A DNA stretch of 64,000 nt, taken from contig NZ_QZXA01000004.1 in NCBI RefSeq assembly GCF_003601985.1, positions 62,001 through 126,000 on the forward strand, given 5' to 3'. Origin of the DNA: Mesorhizobium jarvisii (GTDB taxonomy: Bacteria > Pseudomonadota > Alphaproteobacteria > Rhizobiales > Rhizobiaceae). The translations under genes and the position numbers were made by a program. Under the pieces are notes generated by a model. The model searched no databases and was not told the DNA's origin. It worked only from the letters and a program-made list of their open reading frames with translations. Within the stretch, counting starts at the first letter, position 1, and each line of letters begins with the position of its first letter. Below, piece after piece: positions 1-10,409 of the stretch.

Positions 1-256
1 CTTCGTGCTGGCGATCTTCGTCGGCTACTATGTCGTCTGGTCGGTGACCCCTGCGCTGCACACGCCGCTGATGGCCGTCACCAACGCCATCTCGTCGGTC
101 ATCGTCGTCGGCGCGCTGCTCGCCGTCGGCATCGCCGCTTCCGGCGTTGCCGCCGGCTTCGGCTTCGTGGCGCTGATGCTGGTCTCGGTCAACATCTTCG
201 GCGGCTTCCTCGTCACCCAGCGCATGCTGGCCATGTACAAGAAGAAGGACAAGTAG
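1..256 (+). CDS. pntAB: NAD(P) transhydrogenase subunit alpha part 2 (3' part; gene begins before the window)
   Basis: The reading frame is open at the left edge, so the start lies outside the window. The visible 83 or so residues are almost entirely hydrophobic, with about three membrane helices, and end in a basic tail MYKKKDK. This matches the small membrane subunit of split alphaproteobacterial transhydrogenases, which carries part of the proton channel. The stop lies 6 nt before the pntB start, as expected of one pntAA-pntAB-pntB operon. The identity leans strongly on the pntB neighbour. Confidence 0.85.
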   Translation, partial: FVLAIFVGYYVVWSVTPALHTPLMAVTNAISSVIVVGALLAVGIAASGVAAGFGFVALMLVSVNIFGGFLVTQRMLAMYKKKDK

Positions 257-262
257 AGCGCC

Positions 263-1660
263 ATGAACGCCAACTTCGCGTCCTTCCTCTATCTCGTCTC
301 CGGCGTCCTGTTCATCATGGCGTTGCGCGGCCTGTCGCATCCGACCACCAGCCGCCAGGGCAATCTCTACGGCATGATCGGCATGGGCATCGCCATTGCC
401 ACCACGCTGGCGCTGGCAACCCCGTCCGCGGGCCGCTTCGGCCTCATCGTGCTCGGCCTCGCCATCGGTGGCGGTGTCGGTGCCGTCACCGCGCGCCGCA
501 TCGCCATGACCTCGATGCCGCAGCTGGTCGCCGCCTTCCATTCGCTGGTCGGCCTCGCCGCCGTCATGGTCGCGGCGGCGGCCATCTATGCGCCGGAAAG
601 TTTTGGCATCGGCACGGCGGGCGACATTCATGCACAAGCGCTGATCGAAATGAGCCTCGGCGTCGCCATCGGCGCCATCACCTTCACCGGCTCGGTCATC
701 GCCTTCCTGAAGCTCGATGGCCGCATGTCCGGCAAGCCGATCATGATCGGCGGCCGCCACTTCATCAACGCGGCCCTCGGCGTCGCGCTGATCGTGTTGA
801 TCATCCTGCTCGTCACCACCGAGTCAAAACTGGTGTTCTGGCTGATCGTCGCCGCCTCGCTGGTGCTCGGTATTCTCCTGATCATCCCGATCGGCGGCGC
901 CGACATGCCGGTCGTCGTCTCGATGCTCAACTCCTATTCGGGCTGGGCGGCGGCTGCGCTCGGCTTCACGCTCGGCAATCTGGCGCTGATCATCACCGGC
1001 GCGCTGGTCGGCTCGTCCGGCGCGATCCTGTCCTACATCATGTGCAAGGGCATGAACCGAAGCTTCATCTCGGTCATCCTCGGCGGCTTCGGCGGCGAGA
1101 CGGCGGCTGCGGCCGACGACGGCATCGAGCGCACGGTCAAGCAGGGCTCGGCCGACGACGCCGCCTACCTGATGATGAACGCGCAGAAGGTCATCATCGT
1201 GCCCGGCTACGGCATGGCGGTCGCCCAGGCGCAGCACGCGCTGCGCGAAATGGCCGATAAGCTCAAGGCCAACGGCGTCGACGTGAAGTACGCCATTCAT
1301 CCTGTGGCCGGCCGCATGCCCGGACACATGAACGTGCTCTTGGCCGAAGCCAACGTGCCCTATGACGAAGTGTTCGAGCTCGAGGACATCAATTCGGAGT
1401 TCGCCCAGGCCGACGTCGCCTATGTCATCGGTGCCAACGACGTCACCAACCCGTCTGCCCGCGACGACAAGTCCTCGCCGATCTACGGCATGCCGATCCT
1501 CGACGTCGACAAGGCGCGCACCTGCCTCTTCGTCAAGCGTTCGCTCGGCTCCGGCTATGCCGGCATCGACAACACGCTGTTCTACAAGGACGGCACCATG
1601 ATGCTGCTCGGCGACGCCAAGAAGATGACCGAGGAAATCGTCAAGGCCATGGATCACTGA
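263..1660 (+). CDS. pntB: NAD(P) transhydrogenase subunit beta
   Basis: This is the 465-residue beta subunit of the proton-translocating transhydrogenase, which uses the proton gradient to drive hydride transfer from NADH to NADP+. Residues 1 to about 270 form the multi-helix membrane domain. The C-terminal NADP(H)-binding domain III shows GYGMAVAQAQHAL, the HPVAGRMPGHMNVLLAEA stretch and VIGANDVTNPSARDD followed by PIYGMPILDVDKA, all hallmarks of PntB. Length is normal for the family. It follows the alpha part 2 gene by 6 nt and is followed by a strong terminator, so it closes the operon. Confidence 0.97.
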   Translation: MNANFASFLYLVSGVLFIMALRGLSHPTTSRQGNLYGMIGMGIAIATTLALATPSAGRFGLIVLGLAIGGGVGAVTARRIAMTSMPQLVAAFHSLVGLAAVMVAAAAIYAPESFGIGTAGDIHAQALIEMSLGVAIGAITFTGSVIAFLKLDGRMSGKPIMIGGRHFINAALGVALIVLIILLVTTESKLVFWLIVAASLVLGILLIIPIGGADMPVVVSMLNSYSGWAAAALGFTLGNLALIITGALVGSSGAILSYIMCKGMNRSFISVILGGFGGETAAAADDGIERTVKQGSADDAAYLMMNAQKVIIVPGYGMAVAQAQHALREMADKLKANGVDVKYAIHPVAGRMPGHMNVLLAEANVPYDEVFELEDINSEFAQADVAYVIGANDVTNPSARDDKSSPIYGMPILDVDKARTCLFVKRSLGSGYAGIDNTLFYKDGTMMLLGDAKKMTEEIVKAMDH

Positions 1661-1683
1661 TACGGCCGATAGGCAGAAATAGC

Positions 1684-1713
1684 AAAGAGCCCGGCTCTGG
1701 TGCCGGGCTCTTT
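1684..1713. terminator. Bidirectional rho-independent terminator between pntB and the convergent membrane-protein gene
   Basis: A perfect 12-bp stem (AAAGAGCCCGGC / GCCGGGCTCTTT) with a 6-nt loop TCTGGT lies 24 nt after the pntB stop. It ends in CTTTCATTT on the + strand and has an A-run on the 5' side, so it can serve both convergent genes. Confidence 0.9.
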
Positions 1714-1735
1714 CATTTCTGGCGCAAGCCTAGGC

Positions 1736-2656
1736 TCAGCGGCTGGTCAGGAAAACCGCTTCCTCTTCGTCGCGCTGCCTACCGCCGAGGGCCGCGGCCG
1801 CACTGGCGATGAAGGCGCCGATGACCAGCGATAGGGCACCGAGCAGGGCGAAGGTCGCACTGGCCTTCCTGGCGCTGTCGGCCGCCTGCTTGGCCTTGAC
1901 CTTGGCGTCCTCGACCTTGGCAACCATTGCATCGACGCGCGCCTTGGCGTCGGCCTCGGAAAGGCCGGTGCGGGCGGCAACCAGTTGCGCCAGGTAGGTC
2001 TTGTCGTCGGCCGAAATCTCACCCGCGGCGGCGCTGGCGACGAGGATACGCGAGGCCTGGCCTACAGCGGCGGCATCCCCATCCGGAGTGGCAGCAGCCA
2101 GCTTGCTCGGATCGGCGGGACGAAACAGCGAATCCACCAGATAGGAGGTCGCGTTGTCGGCCGACGCATTGCCGGCATTGGCTGAGGCACCGGCAGATGC
2201 TCCCAGGGCTGCACCCGACGCCACCGTGGACACGGCCTGCACGCCCGAGCCAAGCACTGCGGAAAGCGCAGAGCCGAGGACACCGACGACAAGCAACGTG
2301 GCCAACGCCCAGGCAAGAAAGCCGTGCGCCGTGTCGCGGAAATAGACCTCATCCGTGTGGATGCCGACCCATTTGGTACGCAGGCGCCCCGCTAGGTAGC
2401 CGCCGACTCCGGAGGACAGCCATTGCACGATAACCAGCCAGATCGCGGTCGACGCCGCGAAGGTGGTGATCGACGCACCAGAGCCCGACCATGGTGAGAC
2501 CATGGTGAGCCCAAGACCGGAGCCGAGCAGCATCAGGATGAAAGTCAGCGTCGAAGCCGCGAAAGCGCCGGCAATGATCGGTCCCCAACTGACTGCTGTC
2601 GCGGAGGATTCTTCTGAAGCGGATAGGTCGATAGCCGATACGGTGGGCTGCATCAA
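1736..2656 (-). CDS. Multi-pass membrane protein of unknown function (often labelled PhnA-like)
   Basis: The 306-residue protein has hydrophobic segments near residues 24-52, 70-95, 115-145 and 272-297. Between the third and fourth lies a long Ala/Lys/Asp-rich soluble stretch (about 190-265) likely to be helical and perhaps coiled-coil. The N-terminal pattern SWGPIIAGAFAAST is seen in a rhizobial membrane family with no known biochemical role. I know of no basis for the PhnA label beyond tradition. It sits 6 nt downstream of a 25-codon microprotein gene, so the two probably form one transcript ending at the terminator shared with pntB. Confidence 0.7.
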   Translation of the reverse strand: MMQPTVSAIDLSASEESSATAVSWGPIIAGAFAASTLTFILMLLGSGLGLTMVSPWSGSGASITTFAASTAIWLVIVQWLSSGVGGYLAGRLRTKWVGIHTDEVYFRDTAHGFLAWALATLLVVGVLGSALSAVLGSGVQAVSTVASGAALGASAGASANAGNASADNATSYLVDSLFRPADPSKLAAATPDGDAAAVGQASRILVASAAAGEISADDKTYLAQLVAARTGLSEADAKARVDAMVAKVEDAKVKAKQAADSARKASATFALLGALSLVIGAFIASAAAALGGRQRDEEEAVFLTSR

Positions 2657-2662
2657 CGCCCC

Positions 2663-2740
2663 CTACCGTACGAACAGCATGATGAGGATGATGATTGGGA
2701 TCGGAATACCGAGCAACCAGAGCAAAATACCACGTCCCAT
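2663..2740 (-). CDS. 25-residue hydrophobic microprotein
   Basis: This short frame encodes a single predicted membrane helix beginning MGRGILLWLLGIPIP, followed by an Ile/Leu-rich run and a final Arg. An AGGAGG ribosome-binding site lies 5 nt before the ATG, the best-placed Shine-Dalgarno in this area, so translation is likely. From memory, near-identical tiny proteins occur in many proteobacterial genomes and are usually left unannotated. It is followed after 6 nt by the membrane-protein gene. Function is unknown; a single-helix membrane peptide is the most that can be said. Confidence 0.7.
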   Translation of the reverse strand: MGRGILLWLLGIPIPIIILIMLFVR

Positions 2741-2973
2741 GAAGGCCTCCTGTGAGAAATTGTGATCGATGTTGGCACAATGTCCCGAGAGGGCTTCCGT
2801 TCCGGCGGGCTATAAAATGATTTTGTTTGCCGGCGATGGAACAATTCGGAGCGTCGCTCCGCACCAATGGCTCAAGTGATCATGTTGTTGTGATTTGACC
2901 CATAGGCCGTGTCGGGCAAAAGCGGAAATCTGGACGAATTTTCTTCGAAGTGCCTTGCCGAACAGGAAGCCAA

Positions 2974-4122
2974 ATGGCTCTGAAGAGATTCCAGAAGAAG
3001 CAAAGAGCAAAAGCCCGGCGGATTTCTGCTCCTGTCCGCGGGCTGCGCCCGGCAATTTTCGTCGGCCTGGTCTTGCTCTCTGGTCTGTTCACCTGGGGCG
3101 CGGCCCTTGCCGCTGCAGCTGGTGCGCCGATCGGCGCGCCATCGGCCAGTTCGGCTGCCGAAGACACCGCGCATCTTTCTCCCGTGGGCTTCGAAGCGGT
3201 TCAAATACCCAATGGCGGAGAGGCGCCGCTGGCTGCCGGTATCTGGTACCCGACTTCAGCCGAGCCGCGCGATGTACCGCTGGAAGGCTTCCACCAGCGC
3301 GTTGCGCCTTCCGGTCCGGTAAAAGGCCATGCGCTGCCGCTTATCGTGATCTCGCATGGCGGCGGCGGATCCTATGCCGGCCACTATGATACGGCGATCG
3401 CGCTGGCGAGAGCGGGGTTCATCGTCGCCGCGGTCAGCCACGCCGGCGATACTTTCGACGACCAGAGCAAGGTGCTGATGTTATGGCGCCGGCCAGCCCA
3501 GCTAAGCCGGCTGATCGATTTCATGCTGAAGGACTGGCAGGAGCACGCCGACATCGATCCGCAGCGCATCGGCGCCTTCGGATTCTCGAATGGCGGCTTC
3601 ACCGTACTGATCGAAGCGGGCGGAATACCCGATCTCGGCAGGATCGACCCATACTGTGCGGCAAACCCGCAGCACGATCTTTGCACGGCGTTGGCGAAAG
3701 CGGGGGTCCATTCCGTTGCAAAAGCGGTCCAGCCGCCACCGGATGCGTGGCAGCCTGATCGGCGAATTCGCGCCATCGCGGCTGCCGCGCCGGCGTTCGG
3801 CTTCACCTTTGACCGCGCCGGCCTCGCCGCGGTTCAGATCCCGGTGCTTCTATGGCGCGCGGCCGACGACCGGCATCAACCCGACCCCTGGTATGAGGAA
3901 CAGATCCGTTCGGCGCTGCCGCGACCGCCGGAGTATCGTGTCGAACCCCTGGCGGGTCACTATGCGTTCCTGCCGCCATGCGGTGCCGGACGGCGCGCCG
4001 CTGCTCCCGAAATTTGCATCGACGCACCCGGCTTTGACCGGGCCGCGTTCCATCAGCGCCTGAACGCCGCCCTGGCAGACTTCTTCAGCGCATCGTTACA
4101 GTCTCAAAGCCCGTCGCATTGA
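2974..4122 (+). CDS. Secreted alpha/beta hydrolase (predicted dienelactone-hydrolase-type)
   Basis: The ATG at 2974 is preferred over an upstream GTG at 2950 because AGGAAG lies 4 nt ahead of it. The 382-residue product has a basic N-terminus and a hydrophobic segment near residues 26-48, so it is exported or membrane-anchored. The alpha/beta-hydrolase fold is shown by the oxyanion segment VISHGGGGS (about 127-134), the nucleophile elbow GFSNGG with Ser205, and a C-terminal GHYAF that supplies the likely catalytic His. The predicted-dienelactone-hydrolase family includes esterases of varied substrate, so the substrate is not inferable. It appears to be monocistronic. Confidence 0.8.
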   Translation: MALKRFQKKQRAKARRISAPVRGLRPAIFVGLVLLSGLFTWGAALAAAAGAPIGAPSASSAAEDTAHLSPVGFEAVQIPNGGEAPLAAGIWYPTSAEPRDVPLEGFHQRVAPSGPVKGHALPLIVISHGGGGSYAGHYDTAIALARAGFIVAAVSHAGDTFDDQSKVLMLWRRPAQLSRLIDFMLKDWQEHADIDPQRIGAFGFSNGGFTVLIEAGGIPDLGRIDPYCAANPQHDLCTALAKAGVHSVAKAVQPPPDAWQPDRRIRAIAAAAPAFGFTFDRAGLAAVQIPVLLWRAADDRHQPDPWYEEQIRSALPRPPEYRVEPLAGHYAFLPPCGAGRRAAAPEICIDAPGFDRAAFHQRLNAALADFFSASLQSQSPSH

Positions 4123-4144
4123 AGCGGAGTCAGCGGACGCGCGC

Positions 4145-4293
4145 AGAGCAATTCCAGGAAAAGTGTGAGCGGTTTTCCGTCCGGAATTGCGTTAAAACAA
4201 AGAGATGGAGCGGTTCGCCGTTTCCGTGAAACGGTGAACCGCTCCAGACTCTTGTGCATATCGTTTGCCCAAAACCGCTGCACGGTTTTGGGC
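4145..4293 (+). repeat. Palindromic intergenic repeat, copy A (with an extra third hairpin)
   Basis: Two hairpins recur in the window. The first has arms GCAATTCC / GGAATTGC enclosing GGAAAA...TTTTCC. The second here is GGAGCGGTTC ... GAACCGCTCC with inner CCGTTT/AAACGG. Copy A adds a third hairpin at 4267-4293 (GCCCAAAACCG / CGGTTTTGGGC). Copies B (22151-22248) and C (31958-32056, inverted) share the first two modules. It resembles rhizobial RIME-type mosaic repeats. The third hairpin may also stop gyrB transcription. Confidence 0.85.
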
Positions 4294-4301
4294 GACATGC
4301 A

Positions 4302-6779
<2,478 letters not shown>

Positions 6780-6918
6780 CTATTGTCTAGATGCCGCTTG
6801 TACAGCGCGAAAAATCGGCCCCGAATCGCGCGTCTGATATAACGTAGATATAGGCGCTAAAGGCGGTTTTTCCAAGGTTTGCGGGCATTTCCGGGCCGAA
6901 TCCCGGGCTGGCAGCCGG

Positions 6919-9549
6919 CTATTTTTTCCGGGCGTTCAATTTGGCGAGAAGGCCGCGCAAATATTTGATCGTGGGTTTGTCTCTTGGAGCCAGCCGGCCT
7001 GTGCGGTCGAGCTCCAGCGTCAGGTTCAGCGCCTTGGTCAGCACGGCCTTCGGATCCTTCGCCACATACGCGTAGTTGATGTAGGCCTGTACCAGATCAA
7101 ATTGCCAGATCGCATTGTTCGGATCGGAGTGAGCCAGTTTCTGGCGGATGCCGAGGCTGGCCTCGAAGGCCTTCTTGGAGCCCTCGAAGTGGCGCTGCTT
7201 GGTCTCCAGCATGCCGATTTCCGACAAAGTGATCGACAGGTCGCGTTGCCAGTCGGAATTGCCTGGATCGAGCTTGGCCAGCCGGTCGACAATGGCAAGA
7301 CTATCCTGGTAGTTTTCCAATGCGCCGCCGACATTGCCCTGGGCATCAAGCACACCGGCAACTTTTTCCAGGCAGACCGACAGGTCACGCTGCCAGTCGG
7401 TGTTGCCGGGGTCATCATCGGCAAGTTCGCGCGCTACGGCCAGCGCTTGCTGATAGGAAGCCAGTGCCGCTGGCCAGTTCTCCTGGTCGTTGAGCGCGTT
7501 GCCGATCTTGGCGTAACTGATCGAGAGATCGCGCTTCAAGTCGGTGTCGTTAGGGTCACGGCGTACCAATTCCTCGGCGATCGCCTGGCTCTTGCTGTAG
7601 GCCGCGAGCGCACCGGCGGCGTCGCCGCGCTCGCGCAGTACATCCCCAATCCTCTCGTGGCTGACAGAAACCGCGCGCTGGCGCTCCGGGTCATCGGGTT
7701 TGTTCTTGGCCAGCAGAAGCCGAATTCTCAGGCTCTCTTCAAAGGCCGTTTGGGCGTCGTCCAACTGTCCCGCGGTCCGGGCAAGGTCGCCGATTTCATC
7801 ATAGGTTATGGTCAGGTCGCGCAGCAGGTAGGCGCTGTTCGGCTCGGCATCGGCCAATTTCTGCTTGATCGACAGGCTTTGCTGGTAGGCCTTGGCCGCC
7901 GCACCCACATCGCCCTGCGTTGCCAGCACGTTGCCGATCTTGTCATTGGCCATGGCAAGATCCCCGAGCCAGCCTTTCTCGTCCGGCACGCTTGCGGTCA
8001 GGTCCCGCAGCATGTCCCGGGCCGCCTCATAGTGCTCCAGGGAGGTTGGCAGGTCGCCTTGCACCATCTTTATGTTGGCGAGCTTGATGTGGCTGATGGC
8101 GAGATCGCGCTTGACGCTGGGGTCGGTTTCCTGACGTGACCGCTGCTCGAGATTGGTCAACAGCGCGGTAAAGGCGCGGCCGGCCGCCTCGACATTGCCC
8201 ACCGTCGTATAGAGAATACCGAGTTCCTCCAGCGTGCGGCTCTGGCGATCGGCCTGTTCCAGGTTGAGCGAGGTCTGCCCGGCCTCGCCATAGAGCGCCA
8301 GCACCGATTCATAGTCACTAATGGCCGTGGCGTAGTCGAGGTCGGCGCGCGCCGCACCACCGGATAGGAAGCGCGTCGCGGCCTCGGACAGGGTGCGGCT
8401 GACGAAATTGCCCTTCAGCGCCTGGCGCGAAACATTGTCGATGTCGGCGGCCTTGGCGAGAAGAGCGCGGGCACCATCGAAGGCGCCGAGCGAAAGCTGT
8501 TCCTCGGCCTGCCGGCGCAATTCCGCCACCTGCGGATCGTCGGAGGCGAGCGTCTTCATTTCGCCGCGCACCTTGACGAAGGCGTCGGCGGCCTCGCGGA
8601 GCCGGGCATTCAGGCTGTCGGCGGAGAGATGGTTGGCGTCGGAACTGATCAGCGCGCCATAAAGCGGCGCCAGCGGCATATCGGCGTCGCTGGCGATCTG
8701 TTCGACCTCGCCGCGCATTTCCGGGGTCACGTCGGCCATGGCCAGCAGCAGCCGTTCGCGCTCCGGCAGTTGTTCCTTGGCGGCAGCGGCAAAGAACAGT
8801 TTCGGCAGGCCGCTTTCGACATAAGGCAGTTGCTTGCCGCGCGAGAGGTCATAGACCTCCTGCTGCACCAAGGTCAGCACCGAGCGGATCTCCAATCCAT
8901 CCGTGCCGAGATATTTGGTCAGCGCGGTCGTGAAGGGCGAGTTCTGGCCGGTGCCGTCGGCGGCGGTCTCGCCCGGGGCGGCCGAGAAGGCGAACAGGAT
9001 GTTTTCCGCACGCCCGACGCGGCCGAGGCCCGGCTTGACCTTGTCGGCGACATCCTTCGCCAGCGAAGTCGCGCCACGCCCTTCGCCGCTGCTTGCCGAG
9101 AACGGATCGCTGCGGCACGCATCGAGCACGATCAGCCCGACCTTGGCGGTCGCGGCGACGGCATCGCGCACCTCCTCCAGCGGCAGACTGGTCTTGTCCA
9201 GTTGATCGAGCGAAGACGCGTCGGCATCGACCGGCAGCAGCCGGTTGTCGCCTGAGATTTCGACGCCATGGCCGGAGAAATAGACCAGCGCGACATCGGC
9301 GCCCTTGGCATCCTCGCGAAAGTCGTCGAGCGCGCGCCGCATGCGCCGAAGGTCCCGGTTGGTTTCTAGGGTGACCTCGAAGCCGAGCTTCTTAAGCGCG
9401 GCTTCCATCGCCTCGCCGTCATGGATGGGATTGGCGAGCGGCCGCACCAGCCGGTAGTCGTCCTCTGCCATGACCAGCGCCACGCGCCGTTCCGCCACCG
9501 CGGTGGCGGTGGTCGCAATCGTCAGCAGCAAGGCAAACAGCAAGCGCAA
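6919..9549 (-). CDS. Exported caspase-fold (peptidase C14) protein with C-terminal TPR repeats
   Basis: The 876-residue product starts with a signal peptide ending near VAE at residue 20. Residues 20-260 form a C14 caspase-like domain: the catalytic His94 lies in YFSGHGVEI and Cys145 in LIVLDACRSDPF. A linker of about 170 residues leads into seven or so tetratricopeptide-type repeats (about 430-830), several sharing a DP-N-WQRDLS pattern. Bacterial C14 proteases of this kind are Arg/Lys-specific or inactive scaffolds, and both catalytic residues are retained here. The start is a TTG at 9549, downstream of a G-rich stretch rather than a clear ribosome-binding site. Role unknown. Confidence 0.85.
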   Translation of the reverse strand: MRLLFALLLTIATTATAVAERRVALVMAEDDYRLVRPLANPIHDGEAMEAALKKLGFEVTLETNRDLRRMRRALDDFREDAKGADVALVYFSGHGVEISGDNRLLPVDADASSLDQLDKTSLPLEEVRDAVAATAKVGLIVLDACRSDPFSASSGEGRGATSLAKDVADKVKPGLGRVGRAENILFAFSAAPGETAADGTGQNSPFTTALTKYLGTDGLEIRSVLTLVQQEVYDLSRGKQLPYVESGLPKLFFAAAAKEQLPERERLLLAMADVTPEMRGEVEQIASDADMPLAPLYGALISSDANHLSADSLNARLREAADAFVKVRGEMKTLASDDPQVAELRRQAEEQLSLGAFDGARALLAKAADIDNVSRQALKGNFVSRTLSEAATRFLSGGAARADLDYATAISDYESVLALYGEAGQTSLNLEQADRQSRTLEELGILYTTVGNVEAAGRAFTALLTNLEQRSRQETDPSVKRDLAISHIKLANIKMVQGDLPTSLEHYEAARDMLRDLTASVPDEKGWLGDLAMANDKIGNVLATQGDVGAAAKAYQQSLSIKQKLADAEPNSAYLLRDLTITYDEIGDLARTAGQLDDAQTAFEESLRIRLLLAKNKPDDPERQRAVSVSHERIGDVLRERGDAAGALAAYSKSQAIAEELVRRDPNDTDLKRDLSISYAKIGNALNDQENWPAALASYQQALAVARELADDDPGNTDWQRDLSVCLEKVAGVLDAQGNVGGALENYQDSLAIVDRLAKLDPGNSDWQRDLSITLSEIGMLETKQRHFEGSKKAFEASLGIRQKLAHSDPNNAIWQFDLVQAYINYAYVAKDPKAVLTKALNLTLELDRTGRLAPRDKPTIKYLRGLLAKLNARKK

Positions 9550-9638
9550 GTCGAACCGCCCCCGGCTCAGTCACCTGCCGACCATTCCACCTCTTTAAGG
9601 CGCGGGCAAGCCGGCGCGTTTGGCCAACACCGGCCCGT

Positions 9639-10208
9639 TCAGGCAGCGCGCAGCGGCTTCAGCGCTTCGCTCCAGCGCAACAGCTCGTCCAGCATGGTCC
9701 TGGCCCCGCCGGTCACCTGTTCGCTGGCGCTGAAGGCGCCGTTCTCGTCGAGCAGCTTCTGATACATCGGCAGCGCGACGCCTTCCGGGATCGGCATGAT
9801 CCCCACCGACGTCAAAAGCGGCTTCAGCGCCTGCGCCGCGCGCAGGCCGCCGGATACGCCGCCATAGCTGAAAATGGCGGCCGGCTTGTACTTCCATTCG
9901 CGCAGCAGGTAGTCGATCGCGTTGACGATCGCTGGCGCTGCGAAATAATTATACTCCGGCGCCACGAACACGAAGGCGTCCGCGGCGTCGATCGCCTTCG
10001 ACCAGGCCTTGGTGTGGTCGTTCTGATAATTGCCAAGCCTTGGATGGTGCGGCTCGTCCAGCACCGGCAGGTGGAACGCGGCAATGTCGGTCAGCACCGG
10101 CTCGAATTTCCCGTGCTGGCGCGCGAATGTGTCCAGCCATTCGGCAAAAACCGGGCCGGCGCGGCCGGGCCGCGTGCTGCCGATGATAATACTCAACTGG
10201 TGCTTCAA
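9639..10208 (-). CDS. NADPH-dependent FMN reductase family protein
   Basis: The 189-residue flavodoxin-like protein begins with the phosphate-binding loop IIIGSTRPGRAG and carries APEYNYFAAPAIVNAIDYL and FSYGGVSGGLRAAQ, which are the FMN-binding elements of this family. Such proteins reduce FMN or quinones with NAD(P)H. The start is TTG at 10208: AAGGAG lies 7 nt upstream and there is no ATG before the FMN loop. It is divergent from the P450 gene, with about 200 nt between them, but nothing ties it to that enzyme biochemically. Confidence 0.85.
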   Translation of the reverse strand: MKHQLSIIIGSTRPGRAGPVFAEWLDTFARQHGKFEPVLTDIAAFHLPVLDEPHHPRLGNYQNDHTKAWSKAIDAADAFVFVAPEYNYFAAPAIVNAIDYLLREWKYKPAAIFSYGGVSGGLRAAQALKPLLTSVGIMPIPEGVALPMYQKLLDENGAFSASEQVTGGARTMLDELLRWSEALKPLRAA

Positions 10209-10409
10209 GGCGGGGCTCCTTTCTCAAGCGGTATCTGTTGGTGACTGTCAGTACGGCAGAGCGTCCCGGCGGACAAGGCGAGATGCCTGAGCTGGCGGTC
10301 ACGATCGGATGAATGGAGCGTCTGCTTCGCGCGGCGAATTGCCTGCCGTCCGGTCACATGGACGCGGGGATCGCCAGCCACTACATTGATGCGAGCAGCG
10401 GAGCACTTC

